Made by a program: the position numbers and the translations under genes. The notes under the pieces were generated by a model. The model saw only the letters and a program-made list of their open reading frames with translations. It was not told the DNA's origin and made no database searches. This document shows, one piece after another, positions 33,689-41,616 of a stretch of 64,000 nucleotides of DNA. Positions within the stretch are counted from its first letter, which is position 1. Every line of letters begins with the position of its first letter. The DNA comes from Streptomyces roseirectus (GTDB lineage: Bacteria; Actinomycetota; Actinomycetes; Streptomycetales; Streptomycetaceae): assembly GCF_014489635.1 (NCBI RefSeq), contig NZ_CP060828.1, positions 4,440,001 through 4,504,000 on the forward strand, given 5' to 3'.

Positions 33689-34519
33689 TCACCGGTAAGC
33701 GTCCGACCATTCCCGAAGGAGATTCCTCGCCTCGTCGCCGAATCGCGCATGGCGTTCGAATTCGGAGAACACGGCCAGGTGTTCGGAAATGTCCCGCGCG
33801 TCCCGGAAAACCATTCGGCCGGTGAAGTTCTCGACGGTGACGAGGCGTTCGTCGTAGACCGTGAAGGTGTTCATGGGGCCCCGGGGCATGAGCGTCCCGA
33901 TCGGGATGACTCCCATGCGAATGTTCGGAAGGCGGGACAGGGAGGCCAGGTGGTCGATCTGGACTGTCATGGCCGGTGCCGGAATGATCGACCAGCGGGC
34001 AGCTTGTTCGGTCAGGAGGAAGGTGAACTGCTTGGATGTGTCGTAGAGGACTGCCTGGCGTTCCAGCTTTTTCGCCACCGTCCTCGACACATCACCTGAC
34101 ACATGACTCAGGCTCGCCTTAATCAAATCAGGTGTCGCAAGCAGCCCTGTAATCATCGCGGGCAGGAAATACCTGAGTTCTCTTGACTCGGACTCCAGAG
34201 AGGCCAGTTCGACCTGCCGCTTCTCGATACCCCGGCGCCAAGAGGATCGTTTGTCCTGCCACTCGGTGTTCGCGACGCGCGCGAGGGCCATGACCTCCGC
34301 GACGTCTTCGGGCGAAGCATCGAGGGCCCTGAGGATGCGCTCGGCATCTACGAGCGTCGGCGCCTTCTTCCCGGTTTCGAACTTGCTGATCTGGCTCTGG
34401 GACATGTTGCAACGCCGAGCGAGCCGGTCCCCAGTGAGGCCGGCTCGCTTGCGCAACTCTCGGAGCTTTCCCGCCAGGTCGCTTCTCGACGGGCCCAGTT
34501 CCTCGGGTTCAAGGGTCAC
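33689..34519 (-). CDS. XRE-family regulator with DUF5753 domain (Scr1/WhiJ type)
   Basis: 276 aa. An N-terminal helix-turn-helix (LRELRKRAGLTGDRLARRCN, MSQSQISKFETGKKAP; about 19-55) and a large C-terminal DUF5753-type domain (YFLPAMITGLLATPDLIKASL, RQAVLYD, FTFLLTEQAARW, VIPIG, FTVYDERLVTVENF). Such proteins in streptomycetes regulate development or antibiotic production together with DUF397 partners. Start overlaps the DUF6879 gene stop by four bases. DNA here is visibly lower in G+C than the flanks, suggesting transfer. Confidence 0.88.
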   Translation of the reverse strand: MTLEPEELGPSRSDLAGKLRELRKRAGLTGDRLARRCNMSQSQISKFETGKKAPTLVDAERILRALDASPEDVAEVMALARVANTEWQDKRSSWRRGIEKRQVELASLESESRELRYFLPAMITGLLATPDLIKASLSHVSGDVSRTVAKKLERQAVLYDTSKQFTFLLTEQAARWSIIPAPAMTVQIDHLASLSRLPNIRMGVIPIGTLMPRGPMNTFTVYDERLVTVENFTGRMVFRDARDISEHLAVFSEFERHARFGDEARNLLREWSDAYR

Positions 34520-35037
34520 TCAAGATCTTTCACGTACTCGGCGAACGGAACCGCATGCTCCAGGGCGATCTGCTGCCACTCCAGATAGGGCGCGATATCA
34601 CCCTCGAACAACTCCCGGTTGATCTGCGTACCGTCCGGGCGGTAGTTCAGGTGGACAATCCGCGTTTCGTCGAACATCCACCAGTCGGTGCCGGAGAGGG
34701 GAAGTCCGTAGTCGTTCTGCGTCACATCCAGGACACGCATGTCCTCGCCCGCCTGGATGTTTCCGGGAATTCCCCAGGAAAACTGGTAGCGCTGATAGTC
34801 CGTGAGTGGCTGGCGCACGATCCGGACCCGCCCGATGGTACGCCCGGACTCAATGAACCCTCGGACCCGCCCGTGCCAACGCTCGTTGTGCCCCTCCGGC
34901 TCCGGCTCCCCCCGAAGAAAACGAGCGAAGCTTTCCGCCTCGTTCGGCATGGTGTAGGTGGGCTGCGCCTCGAACCGCCACGCCGTACGCTCGTAGGAGT
35001 CGAAAAACCTCCGCCAGTCTTCACCATCCAAGAACAC
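34516..35037 (-). CDS. DUF6879-like protein
   Basis: 173 aa from GTG 35037, with GGGAGG six bases upstream. Conserved features of the family are visible: FLDGEDWRRFFDSYERTAWR at the start, RVRIVRQPLTDYQRYQF, GEDMRVLD, and DWWMFDETRIVHLNY. Proteins of this kind are regularly coded next to XRE/DUF397 regulators; biochemical role unknown. It overlaps its upstream neighbour by 17 bases and the XRE gene by four, so all three are coupled. Confidence 0.8.
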   Translation of the reverse strand: MFLDGEDWRRFFDSYERTAWRFEAQPTYTMPNEAESFARFLRGEPEPEGHNERWHGRVRGFIESGRTIGRVRIVRQPLTDYQRYQFSWGIPGNIQAGEDMRVLDVTQNDYGLPLSGTDWWMFDETRIVHLNYRPDGTQINRELFEGDIAPYLEWQQIALEHAVPFAEYVKDLE

Positions 35038-35230
35038 GTACAGCCTCCCTGAGTACCGATTCCGGAATCTCCACGAGAACCTCGCCAGCAGGCGGCTGAA
35101 AGGCAGCAGAGACGTTCCCCTGGACAACGATGGAGCCGCTGGCCGTGCGGTACACGTTCGGACAATCGTCTTCGTTGCAGTCGGGTCCACCGGGTTCCCC
35201 GGTGAGTCGCGTCAGTTCACTGCGAGCCAT
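35021..35230 (-). CDS. Small conserved protein upstream of DUF6879
   Basis: 69 aa from ATG 35230. Contains PDCNEDDCPNVYRT followed by strands GSIVVQGN and GEVLVEIPESVLREAV. This small acidic protein type commonly precedes DUF6879 genes in such modules. Overlap of 17 bases with the next gene suggests coupling. Function not known. Confidence 0.75.
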   Translation of the reverse strand: MARSELTRLTGEPGGPDCNEDDCPNVYRTASGSIVVQGNVSAAFQPPAGEVLVEIPESVLREAVRVLGW

Positions 35231-35347
35231 CGCACCCCCAGTCTCGTCGGCTCCGCTGGGGAGCCACTGCCGAGTCACGTTACGCAGGTTCGGAACCCCT
35301 GGTCCACGCCGACTCCGGAATATTCCCGAGCTGGCATAAACAGTCTG

Positions 35348-35548
35348 TCAACCCCGTTTCGGTGCGCCTGAGTTGAGGGCCGACACGAAGGCGGAGAAGG
35401 AAGCCGCCGGGAAGGAGAGGGTGGCACGGGCCGGGAGTTTGGAGTCGCGTACGGCTACACGGAGGGGGAGTTCGGCTATCTCGACGCAGGTGTCGCCCGC
35501 CCCTCCGTCGGAGTACGTGGACTTGCGCCAGTGCAGGACCGGGTTCAT
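35348..35548 (-). CDS. DUF397 protein
   Basis: 66 aa, canonical: HWRKSTYSDG, CVEIAELP, VAVRDSKLP, LSFPAASFSAFVSAL. GAGG precedes ATG 35548. It begins seven bases after the XRE regulator gene's stop; this regulator/DUF397 pair has the organisation of the Scr1/Scr2 pair of S. coelicolor (a toxin-antitoxin-like regulatory couple). Confidence 0.92.
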   Translation of the reverse strand: MNPVLHWRKSTYSDGGAGDTCVEIAELPLRVAVRDSKLPARATLSFPAASFSAFVSALNSGAPKRG

Positions 35549-35555
35549 GGTGCCT

Positions 35556-36407
35556 CTACAGTTCTTTCGCCAACCGATGGATGAAGTCGCGCGACGCCGT
35601 GGGGTCCAGCGACGCCTTCTCCACCCTACGGATCAGTGCCCGCACCTGCTCCAGTTGGGCTTCGGCATCAAGGAACGCGACGCCTGTCGGGGAGTCCCGC
35701 AGCACGGTGTCCAATCGAGGCACCGCGCCTCCCGCGTACATCATCGAGGCGCCCGATCCGGCGAAGCCGTCCTGATCGGTCGGGATGACTCGCACAGTGA
35801 CGTGTCCCTTCTCAACTCGGTCAAGAATCTCCTGGAGTTGGGAACGCATGGCCTTCCGGTCGGAGACTCGGAGACGCAACGCGACTTCGTGGATGATCGC
35901 CTCGTACGGTGTCGGGGCGTCCCCCTCGATGACGACCCTCCGGCGCATCCGATGCTCCACCCACATGGCCGCCTCGTCCTCGGGGAGCCCAGGGTTCATG
36001 TACTCGAACACCGCTCGGGCATAGTCCGGCGTCTGAAGGAGGCCCGGGATGCGGGTGATCACGATCTCGCGCAGGAACGTCGCATGGTGCTCGACCTCGG
36101 CGGTGTCCAGGAACACCGGCAGCAGCACCCCCCGGTACTCCTCCCACCAACCCTTCGTGCGGTCGGTCGCCATCGCCGTGAGCGCATCGATCAACGCCTC
36201 GTCGGTACATGCGTAGAAGGCCGCCAGCCGGCGCACCCTCTCCTCGCTGATGGCCGCGATACCCAACTCCACCTGGCTCATCTGCGCCGAAGTCGAGTTC
36301 AGGAACGCGACCGCATCCCGCGCTTTCAGCCCTGCGGCCTCGCGCAACCTGCGCAGTTCCGTCCCCAGACGCATCTGACGCGCGGTGGGATTACTCCTGG
36401 GCGGCAT
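35556..36407 (-). CDS. XRE-family regulator with DUF5753 domain, second copy
   Basis: 283 aa from ATG 36407 with GGGAG five bases upstream; a longer frame reaches 36584 but lacks such a site. Helix-turn-helix LRRLREAAGLKARDAVAFLN with STSAQMSQVELG; DUF5753-like region from WWEEYRGVLLPVFLDTAEVE through IPGLLQTPDYARAVF to a C-terminal RDFIHRLAKEL. Divergent from an ATP-binding (RsbW-like) gene: the triad XRE-DUF397-ATPase is a recurring streptomycete signalling module. Confidence 0.9.
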   Translation of the reverse strand: MPPRSNPTARQMRLGTELRRLREAAGLKARDAVAFLNSTSAQMSQVELGIAAISEERVRRLAAFYACTDEALIDALTAMATDRTKGWWEEYRGVLLPVFLDTAEVEHHATFLREIVITRIPGLLQTPDYARAVFEYMNPGLPEDEAAMWVEHRMRRRVVIEGDAPTPYEAIIHEVALRLRVSDRKAMRSQLQEILDRVEKGHVTVRVIPTDQDGFAGSGASMMYAGGAVPRLDTVLRDSPTGVAFLDAEAQLEQVRALIRRVEKASLDPTASRDFIHRLAKEL

Positions 36408-36479
36408 GCGAACTCCCGTCCTCAACACCCTGACCGGTGTGCCCCTTTCGGGTGTCAGGTTACGACAATCGCTTGCGAC

Positions 36480-36495
36480 GGCATTAATTACTGCC
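36480..36495. promoter_or_regulatory. A/T-centred near-palindrome in XRE/ATPase divergent promoter
   Basis: GGCATTAATTACTGCC is palindromic except for one base pair position, in an otherwise G+C-rich 215-bp gap. It is a candidate operator for the XRE regulator or the core of a promoter. Confidence 0.4.
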
Positions 36496-36622
36496 ATACC
36501 GTCAGTGACGCGGAACAAGTCCCCCGCACCCGGGGACCGGAAGCGCACCGCTCCGCCCTGCCATGACGGACGCGGCACTGCCACCCTCCCCCAACCACCC
36601 CTCCACGAACTGGAGTTCCCCC

Positions 36623-37054
36623 ATGCCCGAAACCCCCGGCTCCCTCACCCTCCCCCCGGACGACAAGACCTGGGAGTACGCCGTCGACATCCCCAACGAC
36701 CTCCGCGCCGTCTCCATCTGCCGCCGCACCCTGCGCATGACCCTCACCCTCTACGGCCTCATCCACCTCGTCGACACCGCCGAACTCCTCGCCACGGAAC
36801 TCCTCGCCAACGCCCTCCGCCACACCAATGGCCCCGCCACCCTCAGGATCTGCCGGGACGCGGGCGCACTGCGGATCGGAGCGTGGGACACCGACCCCGA
36901 ACCCCCCGATTTCACAAGGGAGTTCGGCGAGCTGACGGAGCATGGACGAGGGCTTGCGCTGGTCCGGTACTGCGCGGACGTGTGGGGGTGGAAGCCGCTG
37001 ACACGGCAGGGGCATCGGGGGAAGTACGTGTGGTGCGAGCTGGGGACGGCGTAG
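36623..37054 (+). CDS. ATP-binding protein, RsbW/anti-sigma kinase-like
   Basis: 143 aa from ATG 36623 with GGAG seven bases upstream. A stand-alone GHKL ATPase: N-box LLATELLANALRHTNG, a shortened G1 (WDTDPEPPDF) and G2 EHGRGLALVRYCADVWG. Such proteins phosphorylate anti-sigma antagonists or act as regulatory ATPases; in the XRE/DUF397 neighbourhood the partner is unknown. Short for a kinase, normal for this family. Confidence 0.85.
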   Translation: MPETPGSLTLPPDDKTWEYAVDIPNDLRAVSICRRTLRMTLTLYGLIHLVDTAELLATELLANALRHTNGPATLRICRDAGALRIGAWDTDPEPPDFTREFGELTEHGRGLALVRYCADVWGWKPLTRQGHRGKYVWCELGTA

Positions 37055-37114
37055 AGAGCCCACCCCCGTGCTGGCCGCCCCGCCCCACTGGGCCGGACCG
37101 TGATCCGCCGGCCG

Positions 37115-37786
37115 CTATCCCGGCACCACCAGCCTCGTCTCGTACGCGAACACCGCCGCCTGTGTCCGGTCCCGCAGCCCCAGCTTCACCAGGACCCGGC
37201 TGACGTGTGTCTTCACCGTCGACTCCGCGACCACCAGGTGCTCGGCCATCTCCGCGTTGGACAGGCCCTGCGCGATCAGCACCAGCACCTCCGTCTCCCG
37301 CTCCGTCAGCTCCCCGTAGGCCGCCTGGGCGCTCTGCGGGACCCGGGGTCTCTCGCTGTCGGCGAGCCGGGAGAACTCGGTGATCAGCCGCTTCGTCACC
37401 GAGGGCGCGAGCAGTGCCTCCCCGGACGCCACCACCCGTACCCCGTCCGCCAGTTGCCGGGCCGAGGCGTCCTTCAGCAGGAACCCCGAGGCGCCCGCCC
37501 GCAGCGCCTGGTACACGTACTCGTCCAGGTCGAACGTCGTCAGCACCAGCACCTTCGCGGACCCGTCCGCCGCCACGATCTCCCGCGTCGCCTCGATCCC
37601 GTTGAGCCGCGGCATCCGGATGTCCATCAGGACGACGTCCGGCGCCAGTTCGCGGACCTTCTCCACCGCCTCCCGCCCGTCGACCGCCTCGCCGACCACC
37701 TCGATGTCCGGCATCGCGTTGAGCAGGACCGAGAAGCCCTCGCGCACCATCATCTGGTCGTCCGCCACCAGCACCCTGATCGTCAT
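37115..37786 (-). CDS. NarL-family response regulator
   Basis: 223 aa. Receiver with VADDQ, phospho-acceptor in VVLMDIRMPRLNG, Lys in GFLLKDAS, and a LuxR helix-turn-helix (LTERETEVLVLIAQGLSNAEMAEHL, STVKTHVSRVLVKLGL). Its kinase is immediately upstream on the same strand. Very similar to the second regulator at 39317-40006, indicating an ancestral tandem duplication of the pair. Confidence 0.93.
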   Translation of the reverse strand: MTIRVLVADDQMMVREGFSVLLNAMPDIEVVGEAVDGREAVEKVRELAPDVVLMDIRMPRLNGIEATREIVAADGSAKVLVLTTFDLDEYVYQALRAGASGFLLKDASARQLADGVRVVASGEALLAPSVTKRLITEFSRLADSERPRVPQSAQAAYGELTERETEVLVLIAQGLSNAEMAEHLVVAESTVKTHVSRVLVKLGLRDRTQAAVFAYETRLVVPG

Positions 37787-37811
37787 GCCCGTCTCCCCGC
37801 TCGTCCCGCGC

Positions 37812-39197
37812 TCAGTCGCTGTCCCGGCCCGCGACCGGCAGGAACACCGCCACCTCGTAGCCGCCGTCGTCCGTGGCGCCCGTCGTCATCTCGCCGTTCA
37901 GCATCACCACCCGCTCCCGCATCCCCGCCAGCCCGTGCCCCTCGCCCGGCTGCACCTTCGTCAGGGACGGGTGCGTCCCCGGACCGTTCACCACCCGCAC
38001 GCCGAGGCCCCCGAGCACGTACCCGAGTTCCACCGTCGCCCTCGCCCCCGGCGCGTGCCGCAGCGTGTTGCTCAGGGCCTCCTGCACGATCCGGTACGCC
38101 GACAGCTCCACCCCCTGGGGCAGCTCCCGCACCGCTCCCGTCGTCACCTTCTCCACTGTCAGGCCGGCCTCCCGGACGTTGGCCAGCAGGGCGTCCAGGT
38201 CCGCCAGCGTCGGCTGCGGGGCCTCCGGCACCTCGTAGTCCTCGGCGCGGACCACGCCCAGCACCCGGCGCAGCTCGGTGAGGGCCGCCACCGCGTTCTC
38301 CCTGATCGTCTCGAACGCCTTCGCCAGCTCCGGCGGGGTGTTCTCCACCCGGTAGGGGGCTGCCTCCGCCTGGATGGCCACCACCGACATGTGGTGCGCC
38401 ACCACGTCGTGCAACTCCCGCGCGATCGTGGTGCGTTCCTCCAGCAGCGTCCGCCGGGAGCGCTCGTGCTCGGTCACCGTCTGCTGCGCCGTGACCTCCC
38501 GCTCCGCCTGCCTGCGGGTGTGCCAGATCGTGACGGCGAGCAGGACGAACGCGGAGAGCACCAGCATGAGGCCCGTGTCCGTGCCGTACCCCTCGTGGGT
38601 CCAGCTGAAGAACGTCTCGAAGACGAAGCCGTACGCCGCCGTGAGCAGCCACATCCAGGCCGCCGTCCTGGGCCGGGTGCGGACCGCCACGACCGTCAGC
38701 ACCAGCAGGTGGGAGACGAAGGAGCTCGCCTCCCAGGGCCACAGCCGGTACGACGTGCCGGCCACCGCGACGACCGACGTCGAGGCGAGGGAGAGCCAGA
38801 ACGCGCCCGCCGGGCGGACCAGCGTGAGCAGCACCGGCGCCAGGACCAGCAGCCCGCACAGCAGGTTCAGGGAGCCGCCCCGAGCGTCCGTCCACGCGTT
38901 CGCCATCGCTATGAGGCCGCCCGCCACGACCAGGCCGTGCCACGCCCAGGCCGCGTGTTCCCGCCTGCGGCCCTTCAGCCGGCGCAGGAGCGGGCTGTCG
39001 TCGCCCAGTCTGGGCAGGGGGCGGTAGGCGAAGGCGTCGTCGATGAGGTCCTTGCGCAGTCCGCGCAGGGCGTCCAGCGCCGCCCTGGCCTCCGGGCTGC
39101 GGGGCTGGTGGGCCCCGTCCGCCGAAGTGCCGTACGCGTTCTGCGGATCCGTGTGCTGCGTCCGTGTGGTCTGCGTCGTCTCGGTCACGTTCACCAC
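37812..39197 (-). CDS. NarL-partner sensor histidine kinase (DesK-type HisKA_3)
   Basis: 461 aa. GTG 39197 is taken; nearby in-frame GTGs (39194, 39188) are alternatives. About five membrane segments (ending HTRRQAE), then the H-box RELHDVVAHHMSVVAIQAE and an ATPase domain with the N-box EALSNTLRHAPG and G box GHGLAGMRERV. HATPase architecture of the DesK/NarX group. Pairs with the regulator downstream. Confidence 0.9.
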   Translation of the reverse strand: MVNVTETTQTTRTQHTDPQNAYGTSADGAHQPRSPEARAALDALRGLRKDLIDDAFAYRPLPRLGDDSPLLRRLKGRRREHAAWAWHGLVVAGGLIAMANAWTDARGGSLNLLCGLLVLAPVLLTLVRPAGAFWLSLASTSVVAVAGTSYRLWPWEASSFVSHLLVLTVVAVRTRPRTAAWMWLLTAAYGFVFETFFSWTHEGYGTDTGLMLVLSAFVLLAVTIWHTRRQAEREVTAQQTVTEHERSRRTLLEERTTIARELHDVVAHHMSVVAIQAEAAPYRVENTPPELAKAFETIRENAVAALTELRRVLGVVRAEDYEVPEAPQPTLADLDALLANVREAGLTVEKVTTGAVRELPQGVELSAYRIVQEALSNTLRHAPGARATVELGYVLGGLGVRVVNGPGTHPSLTKVQPGEGHGLAGMRERVVMLNGEMTTGATDDGGYEVAVFLPVAGRDSD

Positions 39198-39251
39198 CGT
39201 AGGGCGGGGTCTTGATCGCCGTCGTCACCACTGAGAGGGGTTCCGCCGGGT

Positions 39252-39270
39252 CCGTCTCAAGTACTACGGG
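39252..39270. repeat. 9-bp repeat copy between two-component genes
   Basis: CGTCTCAAGTACTACGGG resembles CTCTCRGGTNNTACGGG followed by one unit. It is in the 119-bp gap between the second regulator's stop and the first kinase's start. Confidence 0.6.
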
Positions 39271-39316
39271 ATCCCCCGATACCTGCCCGGTCCCGGCGTT
39301 CGGCGTCGGCCGCCGC

Positions 39317-40006
39317 TCAGCGGGCCGCCGGGCGCACGAGTCCCACTTCGTACGCGAACACCGCTGCCTGGGTCCGGTCCCGCAGCCCCAGTTTGATCAG
39401 GATCCGGCCCACATGGGTCTTCACCGTCTGCTCGGCCACGCACAGGTGGCGGGCGATCTCCGCGTTGGACAGGCCCTGCGCGATCAGCGACAGCACCTCC
39501 GTCTCCCGTTCGGTGAGTTCGTCGAGGCGTGCCCTCTCGGGGGCGCGCGGGCTGCCGTTGATGCGGGAGAACTCGGTGATCAGCTTGCGGGTGATGCCGG
39601 GCGCGAGCAGCGCGTCGCCCGCCGCGATCACCCGAACCGCCTCGGCGAGCTGGTCGGCGGAGGCGTCCTTGAGGAGGAACCCGGAGGCGCCGGCGCGCAG
39701 CGCCTCGTACACGTACTCGTCGAGGTCGAAGGTAGTCAGCACCAGCACCTTCAGGTCGGGCCGCGAGGCGGTGATCCTGCGGGTCGCCTCGATGCCGTTG
39801 AGTTCGGGCATCCGGATGTCCATCAGGACGACGTCCGGGGCCAGTTCCTCCACCTTCGCGACCGCGTCGAGGCCGTCGACCGCCTGGCCGATCACCTCGA
39901 TCCCGGGGTGCGTGTTGAGCAGGACGGTGAAGCCCTGCCGGACCATCTGCTGGTCGTCCGCGATGAGGACGCGGATCGTCGTGTCGTTCGTCTTGCCGTT
40001 CGTCAT
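39317..40006 (-). CDS. NarL-family response regulator, paralogue
   Basis: 229 aa from ATG 40006 with AGGAGA upstream. Receiver domain with IADDQQM, VVLMDIRMPELNG and GFLLKDAS; LuxR helix-turn-helix LTERETEVLSLIAQGLSNAEIARHL, VKTHVGRILIKLGLRDRTQA. It overlaps its kinase gene by four bases (ATGA). Duplicate of the 37115 regulator. Confidence 0.93.
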   Translation of the reverse strand: MTNGKTNDTTIRVLIADDQQMVRQGFTVLLNTHPGIEVIGQAVDGLDAVAKVEELAPDVVLMDIRMPELNGIEATRRITASRPDLKVLVLTTFDLDEYVYEALRAGASGFLLKDASADQLAEAVRVIAAGDALLAPGITRKLITEFSRINGSPRAPERARLDELTERETEVLSLIAQGLSNAEIARHLCVAEQTVKTHVGRILIKLGLRDRTQAAVFAYEVGLVRPAAR

Positions 40007-41616
40007 GTCTTCTCGTCTCCTGTCGCGTCGTGCGGGGGTCCCGGCGGGCGCGGGTCGTCGTCGCCCTGCCCGTTCCTCGCGGGAGCCCCTGGTAGTTCCA
40101 GCCTGAACAGTGAGCTTTCGGACGGGCCTGTCGTGATCGTCAGTCCGTCCAGGACCGTCTCGTCGGCCTCGGGCACGTCCACGCGGACGCCGTCCCTCGG
40201 CAGGAACGCCGAGACGACGTAGCCGCCGTGCAGGTTCGGGTGGGCCACGAGGTGGCCGCCGAGCATCGCGGCGCGCTCGCGCATCCCCAGCAGTCCGTGC
40301 CCCGCGCCGGGGGACGGGTCGGCCGGGCGGCTCGGGCGGGAGTTGGTGACGCTCACCAGCACGCCCTCCCGCTGGTGCCCGATCTCCACGGTCACGCCTG
40401 CTCCCGGCGCGTGCCGCAGCACGTTGCTCAGCGCCTCCTGCACTATTCGGTACGCCGAGAGCTGGACGCCCGGCGGGTACGGCGGCGTCGGCGGCTCGCC
40501 CGTCACCACCTTGACGACGTCGAGCCCCGCCGCGCGCGTGTTGTCCAGCAGCCCGTCCAGCCGGTCCAGGGTGGGCTGCGGGGCGTCCGGCGCGGTGCCC
40601 GTCGCCACGCCGAGCCCGTACGGGCCGTCGGTGTCCTCGGGGCTCTCCGACCGCAGCACCCCGAGCACCCGGCGCAGTTCGGCCAGCGCCTCCAGCGCGT
40701 TCTGCCGGATGCCCGCCAGGTTCTCCTTCAGCTCCTCCGGCGGATCCGCCACCAGGTGCGGGGCCACCTGCGCCTGGATCGAGATCACCGACATGTGGTG
40801 CGCGACCACGTCGTGCAACTCCCGCGCGATCCTGCTGCGCTCTTCGAGCAGCGTGCGCCGTGCGCGCTCCTCCGCCGTGATGCCGGTCTGTTCGAGGAGC
40901 TGGCTGCGGGCCTCGCGCCGGCCGCGCATGGCCGCGCCCAGGAGGACGGCGCCCAGGAACACCGCGACGGCCACGGGACCGCTCGGCACATAGCGCGAGC
41001 CGCCGATCACGCCCTCCACGATCCAGGTGGCCAGCGCGGTCAGTGCCAGCGCCTGTGCCGAGACCCGCGCGGGGACGCGCAGGGCGAGCAGGAAGAGGAC
41101 CAGCGCGTGGACGACCAGACCGGGAACGCCCCAGGGCCAGTAGACGCCCGCGCTCAGCGCCGCCAAGTCCGGGAATCCGGCCGGGCTTTCGGGCATCAGC
41201 AGCCGGCTGCGCGCCCCCAGGGCCGCCACTCCCGTCGTCACCAGCGACAGCCACCAGCCGTGCAGCGGCCACCACAGCGCCACGACCAGCGCCACGCCCT
41301 GCGCGAGCGCGCACACCAGGCCGAACTCGACGCCCAGCCGATAGCGGGTGTCGAACTGGTCCACGTTCGCCAGCGTCGCCACGATCGCCGCCAGGCACAC
41401 CAGGCCGTGCGGCAGCCAGCGCAGCCATACCGACGGCGGCAGCGGCGCCGGGCGGGTCGGCCACAGGTCCTGCCCGAGCCCCCTCAGTGCCCGGACCGGC
41501 CACGCGCCGGCCCCGGTCGTCCACAGTGCGCGGCGTGCCCGCCCCTCGCCCGGCGTCCCGCGCAGTACGCGCTCCACCTGCTTCTCCAACCCCGTCACCC
41601 GCATCACCCTATGCAC
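40003..41616 (-). CDS. NarL-partner sensor histidine kinase, paralogue
   Basis: 537 aa from GTG 41616, behind GGAAGGGG; the internal ATG 41604 lacks spacing. Several membrane helices (LVCLAAIVATLANVDQF ... ALVVALWWPLHGWWLSLV), H-box RELHDVVAHHMSVISIQAQ, N-box EALSNVLRHAPG, G box GHGLLGMRERA. C-terminal extension of about 60 residues is unlike the paralogue. The gene overlaps the acyltransferase stop by eight bases, so a four-gene transcript (hydrolase, acyltransferase, kinase, regulator) is likely. Confidence 0.9.
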   Translation of the reverse strand: MHRVMRVTGLEKQVERVLRGTPGEGRARRALWTTGAGAWPVRALRGLGQDLWPTRPAPLPPSVWLRWLPHGLVCLAAIVATLANVDQFDTRYRLGVEFGLVCALAQGVALVVALWWPLHGWWLSLVTTGVAALGARSRLLMPESPAGFPDLAALSAGVYWPWGVPGLVVHALVLFLLALRVPARVSAQALALTALATWIVEGVIGGSRYVPSGPVAVAVFLGAVLLGAAMRGRREARSQLLEQTGITAEERARRTLLEERSRIARELHDVVAHHMSVISIQAQVAPHLVADPPEELKENLAGIRQNALEALAELRRVLGVLRSESPEDTDGPYGLGVATGTAPDAPQPTLDRLDGLLDNTRAAGLDVVKVVTGEPPTPPYPPGVQLSAYRIVQEALSNVLRHAPGAGVTVEIGHQREGVLVSVTNSRPSRPADPSPGAGHGLLGMRERAAMLGGHLVAHPNLHGGYVVSAFLPRDGVRVDVPEADETVLDGLTITTGPSESSLFRLELPGAPARNGQGDDDPRPPGPPHDATGDEKT

